Source: Taenia hydatigena
Lineage: Eukaryota > Platyhelminthes > Cestoda > Cyclophyllidea > Taeniidae
Reading direction: 5' to 3'
Assembly (NCBI GenBank): GCA_036345935.2
Contig: JADWOT020000007.1
Span: 9,005,076 to 9,069,075, forward strand
Length of the DNA stretch: 64,000 nt
The notes below the pieces were generated by a model. The model was given only the letters and a program-made list of their open reading frames with translations. It searched no databases and was not told the origin of the DNA. Below, piece after piece: positions 48,401 to 60,400 of this stretch. The translations under genes and the position numbers were made by a program. How positions within the stretch are numbered: position 1 is the stretch's first letter; each line of letters begins with the position of its first letter.

Positions 48401-51400
48401 ATTGATGTCTGGCTCGGCCTAACAAGAAGTGAAAGTGGTCAAAGGAATTTGAAAAGGCATAGTTGACCTTCCACTTCTTCGCATAACCAACAGCGAGCAA
48501 GTACATCTTTGCATTAGGAAGGTGTAGCAATGGTGTTTTGTTAAGAACTTTCATTCAGCTTTCATTGAAGGCGACCGATTGTCAAAAAGTTGCAAATAAT
48601 CGATGGAAATGGTAGTTATCCCATCCACTCGTCGGTCAGATTATATCTAGTGAATAGCCATCACTCGTTGTCACCTATTGTGACATAGGACATCCTGTAT
48701 GCCCAATTGCCACTTTCTGGTAAACCACGAAATTTCACTTTACAAAATCAGCACCTCTTCAATGTTCTATAAAATCTCGCTAAATTCCACATCATTTTAG
48801 CGTTCTTATTAGAATGTTAGAATTCCAGCCACAAAGAATTTATGTGCTAGAAATTTCAACTCTTGCAGCTCAGATTGAATGCAACTTTTCCTTAAGTCCT
48901 TCAGAGCAGCCTCTACTATGACTAATTCAAAGTCGAGAGAGTTACAGGTCAGGTCTATTTCCATGGCTTGGCATTACGTAATTTGATCGGAAGACTACGC
49001 TATTTGGCAAAGGCGCAGTCCCCAGAAGGTAATCTTAGTGAAAATAGCTAGTCATATATGTAACGCAAAAGAATAAAGCAAATATGCTTCGCCACTGTTG
49101 GCCACAAAATAAAGACTATATCAAATGTTTCGCCTCCGTTCCTCTGGAGGTCGCATCATATCAGCTCCGCAGTAATAAGCTAGACCAATTTATTGTTATG
49201 TTTACGTCGGTGGTGTTCGATTCACTACGTCTGCAGTGGAGGGTTGCTAAGGCTGTCAAGGCTCCGTGTAAACCACACGAGCTACCCCGTTGCGCTTAAT
49301 TTAGCCGCCCTCAAATCCATAACAAATATAACAATCAGAAGCTAATGGAATGCATACCGTTCCATTGTGGCTGCTATATCACTTTCGAGGAACCAAGAGA
49401 GCTTGCAAAATAGATTTTGCGGTCGTAAGAGTTTGGGCAATCAAGTGAGCTTTCCCAATGACGCAGCACAATTTTACTGGCAAAAGCATAGGCAGAGACA
49501 TATCCATTGGCAGTAGCGCTGGGTATGCTAAATGATAACCTGTTGACAAAGCTATTATTAATAAGGCGATGTTGCAATGCTGTCTTGCGTGCTGATGACA
49601 CCACGAAAGATATCACGGTCCAGTTATAGTCTGGCTCACTGCGGAGGTGCGCAGTTCCGTGAGCATGAGTTTGTGCAAAGCTGGATTCGAGGCGTTAGTT
49701 GCAGTCAGCTGAAACTTCATGATGCAGACAAGCTTTAGGAGTACATTAAAAAGCGTTCGTTAAGTGGTGTGAAAACAATATGTTGGAAAGCTGCCTGTCC
49801 AGCCGGGTCTACTGGTCAATGACCTTATGAAGGAGAGCGGGAATGCATCGTGTTAGGACAATCCACCTCCAACCTAAATTACTCGTGCTAAAATTTACCA
49901 AACCTCGTGCATTGAGATATTTACCTATTTTGAACCCCAATTTGGATGGCAGATCGGTGTTTTGGGATGTGAGACATTCTGTGGCTAAATTGTCAAGAAA
50001 GTTTGCACATAAAAATGCAAAAGATGATAGAGTAGAAAGAAATAAAGGAAAGCAAATTAATAGAAAGAAAGGGGTAGAGGCTGCCATAACCCGTCATTAT
50101 CAAGAGATACTAACATAGATAAATTATGTGGTAGTGAGAATAAGGTTCGAATAAGTCGGACATCTAGGTGGATGAAAGGTGACCCCGCTTTGATGCTGGC
50201 ACACTAATTCCTTTAGTAAGGCCTAGTTGCAAAGTCACGCAATCATGATGCATGTATAACTTGCCATTGTTTAGAACTGGCAAACGCAATATGCGATCAG
50301 AAGTCACGATTTTTCCACCTCATTAAGTATGGTAGCAGCGCCAATGGCAGAACCGACAATAGATACATATTTGATTAGACAGGAATTATTTCCTTAGATA
50401 GACATAAGTGCCAAGTACTTTATTATCCTTTGATGAACTAGTGATCTAATTGACTAAGTTTGTGACCTTCAGAGAAGTAGACAAATTAATACGCGCTTAA
50501 AAATGCACCTTTATTCCGATGAAAGCAAGAAGTAGATTTTACACGTTGCAGCATTGCTCGACCACTTCGAAACGTGCTTTCCTCTAAATAGTATGAGCCG
50601 TTTTTCTGCTTCTTGAATTGGCACGTGCATTTCAAAAAGCAAACCATGCGTTTGTCACACGTTGACAACTACGCAAGAGAATCCCGCGAGCGTATTTATG
50701 CAAGGCGTAGTGAAAAATTACATTTGGATCAGACACGAATGTTCTTCAAAATGGCGTACAGACAGCCGAACACCATTAACGTTTGAGCAGTATGTACGGC
50801 AGAAGAAATTGAACAAAACGTACATTTCTGCATATATTCAGCCTGCAATTTTTCAGTTTTATGTCCCATTTGACATGCTGGATTCATAAAATGAATAACG
50901 TGATAGCAATTCTTCAGCTTCGGTTTCTTCGTCGTTTTGGTTCTGCAACACGATTGTAAGTTTGGTCAATGTCAGGACGTTGATAAATGGTAAGCATACA
51001 TTAGGAATCACTCGACTAACATTGAAGAGATACCATACGTAGTCATGTAGGACAAGTTAAGTGCGACACCGATGGGGCGACTTGCGCGGCCAGTTCGGCG
51101 GTAGGAAAAGTAGCATAAAGCCTCTTCCTTTGCACTTTTGAGGACAATCAATGATATGAACTCATTTTTATACCATCAGTGGGACAGCACACATACGCAC
51201 GTCTCGGTTGCGAGCGCTCGGGTCGCCTTGTAGGGGAGGGTTTGATAGCCTCCACACAATCTTAGTCATGCCGTGCCATTGACGTCATCGCCTACGCCAG
51301 TATCAAGGTCAACTAAGGAATGAGTCCACTATCCACACAATAATCAGTCAATTTGTGCACTACCTGATTGTGAGGAAGCAATCCCTGAAGTAAAATTAAA

Positions 51401-51738
51401 GTGACTCACTAATGAACACGGGATAAAGGACAGTGGCAGCGAATCCGCAAAAATCATCCGGCACCTGCAACTATGCTCAACTGCACATCATGAAATGAAA
51501 AATACCTCCCTGATGTCGAACTGGACGAAGATAGCGACATCCTGTAAAGCAATTTAAGGAAGTGAGTAGTACCTCCTACTGTCAAGCAGCTGTCACGATG
51601 CAAACTTATCTTACCTGGCAATTTAAAATTAGCTTTTGGCAGTAGATAACAACATCTAAGTGCCTGATTGCATTTTGCAGAGTATTAATCAGAAAATCTT
51701 GATTAATGCCAGCCAGTCATGGCTTGGTAGCAAACCCC
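42423..51738. other. Long stretch without a recognised gene
   Basis: Unique sequence between C and D2; the left set lacks it because B joins D1 directly. Weak frames at 44873-45151, 47041-47265 and 49843-50118 look protein-like in places (for example SIKRSNSDPYLQRDDASLVQ at 47071) but have no copies or convincing splice pairs. I found no RNA gene. Confidence 0.45.
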
Positions 51739-52142
51739 TCATTTTAAATTATTTGTCAGCTGCGATAGTCGAGTGGATTCCTATTGCTAGCAATGAAATA
51801 CACACTTCTCAGTAAGTATGCCTGTTTTTGAATCATATGTGCTTATGCGATCCTCTATAACACTACCCAAATAACACCATTGTTATTTTCCTCCATTTGG
51901 GGCCTAAAGCCTATCCAAAGTTGCTACTTTGTGGCTACCTCCAGGAATGCTGTTAGTGTACTATCACAAGAGACATTTCCAGGTTATGGAAGTGCTTGAA
52001 AGTAGCATCTTGCTCAGCGCTGCAAACAACCAAGCAAAAAACATTAAAAGGTATTTAAAACTGCCGGAACATTCAGCAGTTTTTTTTATTCGCAAGGTTA
52101 ATTCATAGTCTCCTTGAAAGCAAAATAGCACTAAGAAGGGTC

Positions 52143-53198
52143 TCAAAATAGACTACCACCTCGATAGTACTCATTCCGCTTCCAAATGGAGACAAGACAG
52201 GCCCATCTAAATATCTCCATCCAATTCAGATAACCAAGTTCGCCCTCGTGCAGGCACTACAGCCTACAGTTCGTCGAAATGGCTGCTAATGGGGAGTCCC
52301 TAGAGCTGCCAAGGTCGCGATAAAACTCCTCGATCTGTTTCAGCGCATGCGTTTTGCCCTCTTTTGCAGTCACTGCAACTACCACAAGCAGTGTTTGATT
52401 CATCAGCAGGCTCCTTGCAATCGTCTTCAGTGTTATCCAAATATTCTGCTTGTCTGTACACTTTTGCTAATCCACAAAGTAGAGAACACAGTTGGCTCTC
52501 CTAATCTTTGTTTTGTCTGCTGCGAGTAGATCGTCAGAATATGACGATATTTCGGGAAACTGTGACCCGATGCAAGACGACAGAAATGAGGTTTCGACCA
52601 AAACCTCAGTCAAGCCGCGCCTTTTTATTATGGGTAGGCGTAAGATGGCCTTCTGATGTTGGTTTTGCAATGGCACGAACACATCACTACTTCTATCCAC
52701 TTCATGCACATAAGGCTCAAGCGCGTGCAAATCTCCCACAGACAATGGCTCTATGCTCGCCGTCGGAGAGATAATGAGGCATGAAAGGGGTTCCAATGCA
52801 CGTATGGAAACACGGGCGAAGGAGCGACGATACCAGAGAAGATTTTGTTCATTGTAATATAGGTAAGCTCGAAGAACAGTTAGGTGGGCAGCAGGCAAGT
52901 TCTCTGACCATAATGCATCACAGAGTTGCTTATCGAACCATGTAAAATGACCGATGTGTCCATATAAATCTTGGTGACTAATCTTCTCAGAAAATATAGA
53001 GCTCAATCCTGGAATAGCTTTACTAAAACTCAAGCGATCAGCCTCACTGAGGAAACCGAAAATTCTTACTAATACTTCAAAGGGAAGATCATAAATGCTT
53101 GGCACTTGTTCCTAAAGGTAATAAATGCCTTATGTGATGCACCGCAATGGAGACAGAAGCTAAAAGGGAGATCGCAAATGACTCACTCTGGTTGCCAT
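52143..53198 (-). pseudogene. F-box gene copy with one premature stop
   Basis: Same two-exon structure as 13976-15031: 53198-53187 (MATR), a 75-nt intron with GTGAGT, then 53111-52143. The second exon has exactly the same length (969 nt) and the same stop. A single TAC to TAG change at 52467-52469 ends the product at residue 218 of 326, removing the C-terminal domain but leaving the F-box (LPFEVLVRIFGFLSEADRLS) whole. After the stop the frame stays open to the end, so the lesion is recent, a read error, or the shortened protein is tolerated. An F-box protein without its substrate-binding half could still bind SKP1. Confidence 0.75.
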
Positions 53199-54120
53199 AG
53201 TAAATGTCTGGTAGACCACGCAACTTCTGGCCCGCTCTGTGAATGATTTGAAATGATCGCATATCTGGTATACTGGTCGAGCACAGTCAGTCAAACGATG
53301 CCGCGAATTCGATTTGCAAGGTAAATGACAAATTGTGTTTCTATAAAAATGTAAAGCAATGGGTTTCAGTACAGTCAAGGAAAACAAAGTTGGCGTTTGC
53401 TTTAGGTAACAAAATTTGTTTGAATGTAGCGCGATAGGGGTCTCCTTCAGTTGGGCGTGCTTGGACGATATATCAAAAATGCACGCACATACAGATTATT
53501 ATTCGCCATAGATGCGTGTTTCGAAGGTTAGCTTATTTAAAATGTTAAAATTCAATTTACTAAAGCCGAACAAAGTTGTACAGTATTTGTGGCAATAAAT
53601 GTCATCTCGTTCCCAAGTTTTATGATAAAACATTTATTACTTGTCAAAATGGTGTCTGCTATTGTTGTGATCGCCTTCCAACTCGAATGGCGTTGTTACT
53701 CAGAGATAACTGTCACAGTGTAGTCATAATCTGGAGTCGCAACAATGATGACATCATAATCTATGCATGGTTGCTTGAGTTAGTGAAAATGAAGGTGCGT
53801 TAGCTGAAGAGAGCCATTTTACTGCTCGATCCTAGAGTGGAAGGAAGGCGCAGTCAGCAATCATTCCTGGGTGTAATATTCCTTTTGCAATAACTGGTGA
53901 AATAATGCTCTTGTCATTTAGGTCAAGCGCATGGGGTGATTTGATAATGAAATATTCGGATATGCTCATGAATCAAGATAAAATAGGGAAGAATAGCATG
54001 TGTTCTAATGGTCACAGCATCGTTCAGGCTGAGATGAAGGCCATCGAAAAGGCTTCATTTTCTTCATATGAAATTCAATAGCAGGGAATGCGTTTCGGCA
54101 AAGAAGTGGTGAGGTGTATG

Positions 54121-54370
54121 GGAATCACATCTGACACGGGCACTTTCAAACCGCTTCCAATGACTGATGTGCCAATTTTACTAGCTCAAAAGATCCTCGA
54201 TTTGGATGTTTCTATTCCCAACTGGGAACCATCATGCTGATATTCTGAAATCAGATTTTGTGAGTATGGCTCATCTAAGCACAGAAGAAATGCCCAGTGT
54301 TTATGGTGATCTTCACCACAGTCAACTGACTGAAGGCACTCCGTTCCTCACAATCCTTATCAAAAGCTAA
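54121..54370 (+). pseudogene. Coding-like tail of D2, frameshifted
   Basis: On the plus strand one frame reads SDTGTFKPLPMTDVPILLAQ and on to a TGA near 54237, while the next frame continues as HADILKSDFVSMAHLSTEEM and ends ILIKS with TAA at 54368. The two halves could be one frameshifted exon. D1 has a deletion in the second half, and D0 lacks it. The minus strand is an alternative (see 15823-16161). Function unknown. Confidence 0.2.
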
Positions 54371-54430
54371 TAACTGTATTACTGACTTTACTAAGACGAA
54401 ATATCGAACGGAAAGTTTTTAGATTCCAAA

Positions 54431-57400
54431 AAAAATGTTGTGTAGTTAATAATTTTACTGTAAAGCAAAAAGTTTGTTTTAAGAGGGGATCCCCTCGTCC
54501 TTCTAGCCTACTTGCCACGATGACGTGCCCACAGAACGGTGAGTTAAAAATTACCGAGCATCCATCAACTTCACACTCAAATGTCGCTCTGTGCAAGCGA
54601 AGTAGTGAATCTGCATAATTATTGTACTGCTAGGTCTCTTTTCGATAGTCTTCGACCTGATTGCTCTCGTATCTGCTGCATCGCACCAGAGATCCACAGA
54701 CGTGGAACAAGCACAAATGCTAGAGGCTCATTTGGGAGTTCGAATGAGGGTGTATCCTCCTGCCAGCAATATGCTACTAATGGTGCGTTCCCTCTCTTTG
54801 CGTTCATAGTGAGTGACATACTTGTACGCACTTCAAGATAAACCATATGATGATGTACTTGGCAGCATTCTATGGTGCCCGTTTCAACTTAACCAGGAAT
54901 ACTCAAGTAGACTGGAACCACTAGCTGATTATTGAGCCAGCCAATGCAGATTCGAGCATCCGAATTGGAGGCAACATCCACACTACGAGGGACTTCAACA
55001 AAATATCGCAGCTGTCGGTGGTGTTAAGCCACCTATCAACGAAGCCGCTTGCGGATGGAGGAATGAAGACAAGCACTACAATTATTTCAACAACTCTTGA
55101 AGCTACGTGTGTAGTCATTACACACAGGTAAGAGAACACCACATACACGCCACTAATTGGGTGCAGCGCATAGATGCTATTAAGTGTGCTTTGTAAGGTT
55201 ACTTCTTCGCAAGCATCGAATGCCTACTTGCAAGTTAGTGCAGGTTAAGAAAGGAGAAGCAAATGGATGGAAGTGCAGAACATGGTTTTACGTATCTACC
55301 CACCACACAGTATGGCTTGTCATGCTTTCATTGCGCATAACAGGTGGTTTGGGCGAAATTAAACCTGCTGGGCTGCGCCATGCGGCAATGTGACTACATG
55401 CAACCTGATTGGAGGAATTCACAATACTTTATCGTTTGTCAATACAAGCCCGCGTAAGTATGACTTCCTTTAGACCGATTGCCTGATTGGCCGGCTGACG
55501 GAAGGAATGATGAGATTATGACATATACATGTGAGACCAGTTGCAGCCAATCTCCAAAGGGACACGTATGTGTCCGCAATCAGTGCGTCCAAAAGTCTGC
55601 ATGCAAAAGGGTGCTACCGATATTGAGATTAAAGGATCTTAAGGACAGAACTCTGCCAGGATGCGTGGTGTTGAAGCATGCCTAATGACCACCGACTAGA
55701 CTGATTATATCTGTCCTGGTGTTGCTGACGGCAAAAGCACGTCTTCTACTCATATTACCGCACCTGCTTTCTTGTCTGGCTTGAGAGCCAAGGCATTTGT
55801 GGTTTTGATGATCTAATAAAATCATGGCTTTCTTCGCCATTCTTGGTTCTCAGCGCAGCATCGGTTAGAGGCGTACACGTAATTGCACACCTGAGAAAAT
55901 TTGAGTACTGCCACGAAAGATGTTTATTGTACGAAGTGATTGGTAAACCGAGCATCTGACTGCCTAGGAGATTGGGTGATTTTTGCTTTGGTTACGTGCT
56001 GTGCCCTTCTAGGCGAATGGCAAACTGGACAGAAATTAAACTTTTTAACTTTTATTCTACAAATCATGGGAGTGTTGAGATTCAAAGCATAGCATAAATG
56101 CAAAATAACAAAGTGGGGACATATTCAGTCACAATCAAGTTCCCAAGGTTTAGCTCTTAGCATTGGGGAAGGGTTTATGCATTGCAATCAAAGCATTGGC
56201 CTTTGCCATCCAGTTTTGTCGGATTTTAGTGGTTTGGACTTCTGTTGAAGGCTAATAGAAGCTATATGTGACCTATTACCAACCAGTCCTTTTAAATCAT
56301 GCAATGCTATCATTCTTCTGCATTTGTGTCTGCACTCTTGGTGGCATGATAAGTGACAGGCTAGTTCATAAGCAAGCCGCGCTTAACCAGACCACTGACC
56401 GCACCATTGCTTCTTAATAAATGCAGAACGTTATAGGAGGCCTCTTAAGCGTAATTTAATTCATTAAATAATCGGAGCAAGCAATATATTGGCCCTACTA
56501 TACCTACTTTGAGAGTGCAGTTTCTGTGATAAACGGTACATTAGTGGCTTGGCAAGAAATGTCGGGCAAATTGATGCATTTAAGTGGCGCTGGTTTGTAT
56601 GACTTGGCGGCAAGTTTGATAATTAGATCGTCAACGTCTGCACACAGTGTTGATTTTCGCTTAACGTGCTGCAGAGTAGAAGTAGTGAATTTCTTTGAGC
56701 GCTACAGAGCGGTATGCAATGGACAAGACTTCGGTGCAGATGATTTCTTACCAACGCGTATGAGTGAGAGTAGAGGTGGTGTGACGCAAGCGTGTGTGTC
56801 TACGTGCCTGCGCGATATGCGACTGAACATGAAAAAATGACTGAAATAATGACTAAAATTCAGCCTCACATAATTATTTTCCGAATTAATCTTGGTCTCA
56901 TAGTGAGTGTTAGCGTGCATAAATGATGGTTGTGTGGCACGATTTCAACTGATGAGGATAAGGTGGACAAGGGCGTTATGTTCAAGAAAGTGCTTAATAG
57001 TCAAACATGGAAGTAGGACTTTCAAAACACGTAAATAGAACAATTGTTGAGAATGCAGTTATCTCCCACAGATACCATCTTTGATGACGTGTATTCTCGC
57101 AGTCGGATACTTGGCGATAGCTCAGTGTGGGTAGAGTTATGCACCACTAGCAGTGACCGGGGCACGAGTTGCTGCAAATCGAACCCATAGGTCACCCCAG
57201 GTATTAGTTTTTGTAGACCATAAGCAGCTCTGCCATCGTGTTTGTGAAACAGGGTTGTTTAAAACCTTACACACAGTTTGCTTTTTAGCCCTGATGGCAC
57301 TTGACTTGCTGCACCCCAACTTATTTTGTCTAAAGTGTCTACTGAAAGTCTATTCCATTTTATGTGTCCATTCTACAAGATTTTAATTATCAGAAGAACC

Positions 57401-60400
57401 AGTGAGATCGTCTCGTGACCATTCTTCCGTCAAATCCCTGTTACCCTTATTATGAAGAGTGCCGTGTCAAATTTGCAGGATGAGGGTCGGATTCAATTAA
57501 TGCGGGGTGGGTTATTTTATGGTGTTCGTCTCGCCTATCTCAAAAAATTAAGCATCAGCAACTTAGCCATGCCTTTTATGCCTCAACGCTTAGAAGCTGA
57601 CCTGTAAACCCCATAACCGTGTTTTTTACGAAATGGCAATCGCTTAGGTGTTTAGGCTACATTAAGTGTCACATTTTCATTCATTTCGTCATTCGGTTTA
57701 ATCGCATCGACTCTAACCCGCTTCCGCTCAGCCTAGCAACAGTATCTCATCGGCTCATATCTTCATACCCAGCCTTATCAAACGCGACCACTTGGCGCAT
57801 CATCATTGGCTAGAGTGCTATCCTTATACGATTAGCTGAAACGTCTGACTCTCTTGATTTGATAAGCTTCTCTGACCTTCATTCGAAATTAGGTATCCTT
57901 GCATTGAACACCAAAGCAGCGCTGTTTCAATTGGAAAGTTTCTCTTTTGGTTGGGGAATATTGAAATACATGAGCATGCGAATGAAATAAATGGCTTTAC
58001 GCATGTCTTACTCGGTGATATTATTAATGTATTGGAAAGACTAGAAGGTTGAAGGATCTTTTAAGTGCGAATCCTCCCTCCTTTGACAGGGGTGTTACAA
58101 CTAATTTGTACACTGTAAGTCTCAATTCCTCGCTTATCATTTTCATTATCAAAATTTACAGATTGGAAGACGTGGTCCAGTCCTATTCCACTCCTATGCA
58201 CCATTTGTTAGAAAAGGTGCTAGCAGAGGTGGGTTTAACTTTGAATTCCACAGTCGTTCCTTTATATTGAAAAAGGAGGCGGGGGAGGATGAGAAAGGCG
58301 AATGTCAGACGAGTGTTAGCTATCTGGTGGTGTCGAATCGTCGCAAAATTTAATTTTGTGGAGCATCCTACCCATTGATAATAAGTAGATTGTCACAGTC
58401 GAATTTGATCCGCTGTAGCCTTACCAGCACTTGCCTTTTGCTAACATTTGATTTATCAATGTCCTTGCGCAAATGTCAACAGTGTTTGGCTTTCCTGAAT
58501 GGCCGTAAAACTGCAAAGCTTAAGACATGATGGAAAATAATTTTGTCTACGAAATCGTCACGGAGACATCAAGGAAAAAGTGTTTACATACTGGCAAGTA
58601 GATATTTGGAGTTGGAAATGAGAGACTTATGCGCTTCGCGAAAGAAAGACATAGTTATCCTGCATCAGGAGGTTACTCGCCGCCTTAGGAATGCCATGCA
58701 CACACACGGCGCAGTTTTAGTGAAGGATTCTTGACTGGTTCGCGATCCACTCATTGTATGTCAGTGGTACGCTGTTTGCGTTGATGCTTACCAATGTACA
58801 TAATATCACCTCGACGGTGTCATCATTCGTGTCCTCGTGCCTAGCATCAGATATGCCAGGCTCCCACATTTGATAGGTTGTTGGTTGGTAGAAAACTTGA
58901 CGGCTAGCAGCCTAACATTAGGCTTCCCCGTTTGAATATTTTGCCCTTAATTACCCAAGTCTAGTGATAATCTGTAATAATTGGCGCACAGTAGGAGAGC
59001 CCATGCCGGCCTCGTAAAGGGTAAATGGTGTAAGCTAAATGGATTCCCGTAGATATGAATAGCCCGTCATCAGCGAGTAGATGTGTTTGAGGCCATGGGC
59101 GAATTAGACGGAGACTTGAACCCGAATTCAAGATTTGACTTCCTCCACTTCACTGCCGATATGCGCGTGCACCCATTTTTTGCCTCTGCACATACATGCA
59201 CACATAGAAGATGGGCTTCAAAAACAGATGCAGGTTGAAACGATACGACTGTTGACCAGGACCAAACCATCTAGCTACAAACCCGGTCCCCTTAGTGACG
59301 CTTGTTGCAGTCTTATTTCCTTTACTAAGTCACTCTAAACCTTTAGCCTGAGATGCATTTTGCTAAAAGGAAGTCAGAATTCCTGAGTTTGCCTTTGTGC
59401 CTTAAAACACAACTGTATACAAAAATTAGGAAGGCTTAAGAGGATGGCAAACATTGGAATGGTTAGTATAGAGCTGTCATAACAAGAATTTTTGATCAAA
59501 GATTGCGCATAGATATGGTGAAATCAGGAACTCACTCGAGACTACTAATTTGGGTCAGATGTAAAGATTCTGGTTCAAATTAAGAGAACGCTGAAAATCT
59601 ATGGGCCGATGATTTATCTCTGACGAAATCAAATAGTAAATTAGTATTCGCCAGATCTCTAAAGAGCGATTATGCCAATTGAAGCAGCGGTGGGATGCTT
59701 ATTAAGAGGTGTTCTACATCCAATTAATAATCAGTGGAGTTTTCGGACTTTTTCATTAGCCACGCCGAATGCCCACGCACCCAATATGTGCAGAGAAGCA
59801 ACGGAAATTAAGTCAAATATACCATGATTTATCACCCTCTACAACGCTGATAACAAGCCAGATAATAAGAGCAGCTCTAGCCTAACCTCAAATTAAACCA
59901 CAAACAAATGAAAGTCGAATGACGAATGCAAATGGACGCAAACTCCCAAAAGTCATCCCACCACCACCCTTTACACGTCTAATCAGTGGTAAGCAGGCAC
60001 CTAATTCATTCCATTTAAAGATCTGTATTTTATGATCTACTCAGACAATTTAATGAAGTTTGTCTGAAAATGCTATTTACTATTCAGCAAAGAATTTCAA
60101 CGCAATTTTCTTTTCAAAAATGCCTGCCCAGTAGGACAATGGGTCAATGAACTTCGCAGTCCATCGCCAGCAGTTATCATTATTCACGCCTGGAAAGAAT
60201 TATTTTTTTCCCAGAACTGGTTACGAAACGACCACTATTAGAATAATTCAATGGTGGGTTGCATTAAGATTTCCAGTAAATAGTAATTTTGCACCCACAA
60301 TGCGGGTTTGTATAGGTTATACCATGACTGCATCAAGGAAGTTGGGACGAAGAATGAAATTGGCACCTTTTTAATGGGCACACAATAAAGGCCTTTCAGA

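Larger units (their letters stand above)
51739..54430 (+). repeat. Block D2 (direct copy of D1)
   Basis: Direct copy of 13572-16266. It starts at TCATTTTAAAT and fades near TTCCAAA at 54430. It contains the damaged F-box gene. Confidence 0.9.

Noticed and set aside
57113..57200. TAGCTCAGTGTGGGTAGAG, resembling a tRNA D arm and A box
   Set aside because: No matching B box or acceptor stem on the same strand; at most a decayed tRNA-derived fragment.
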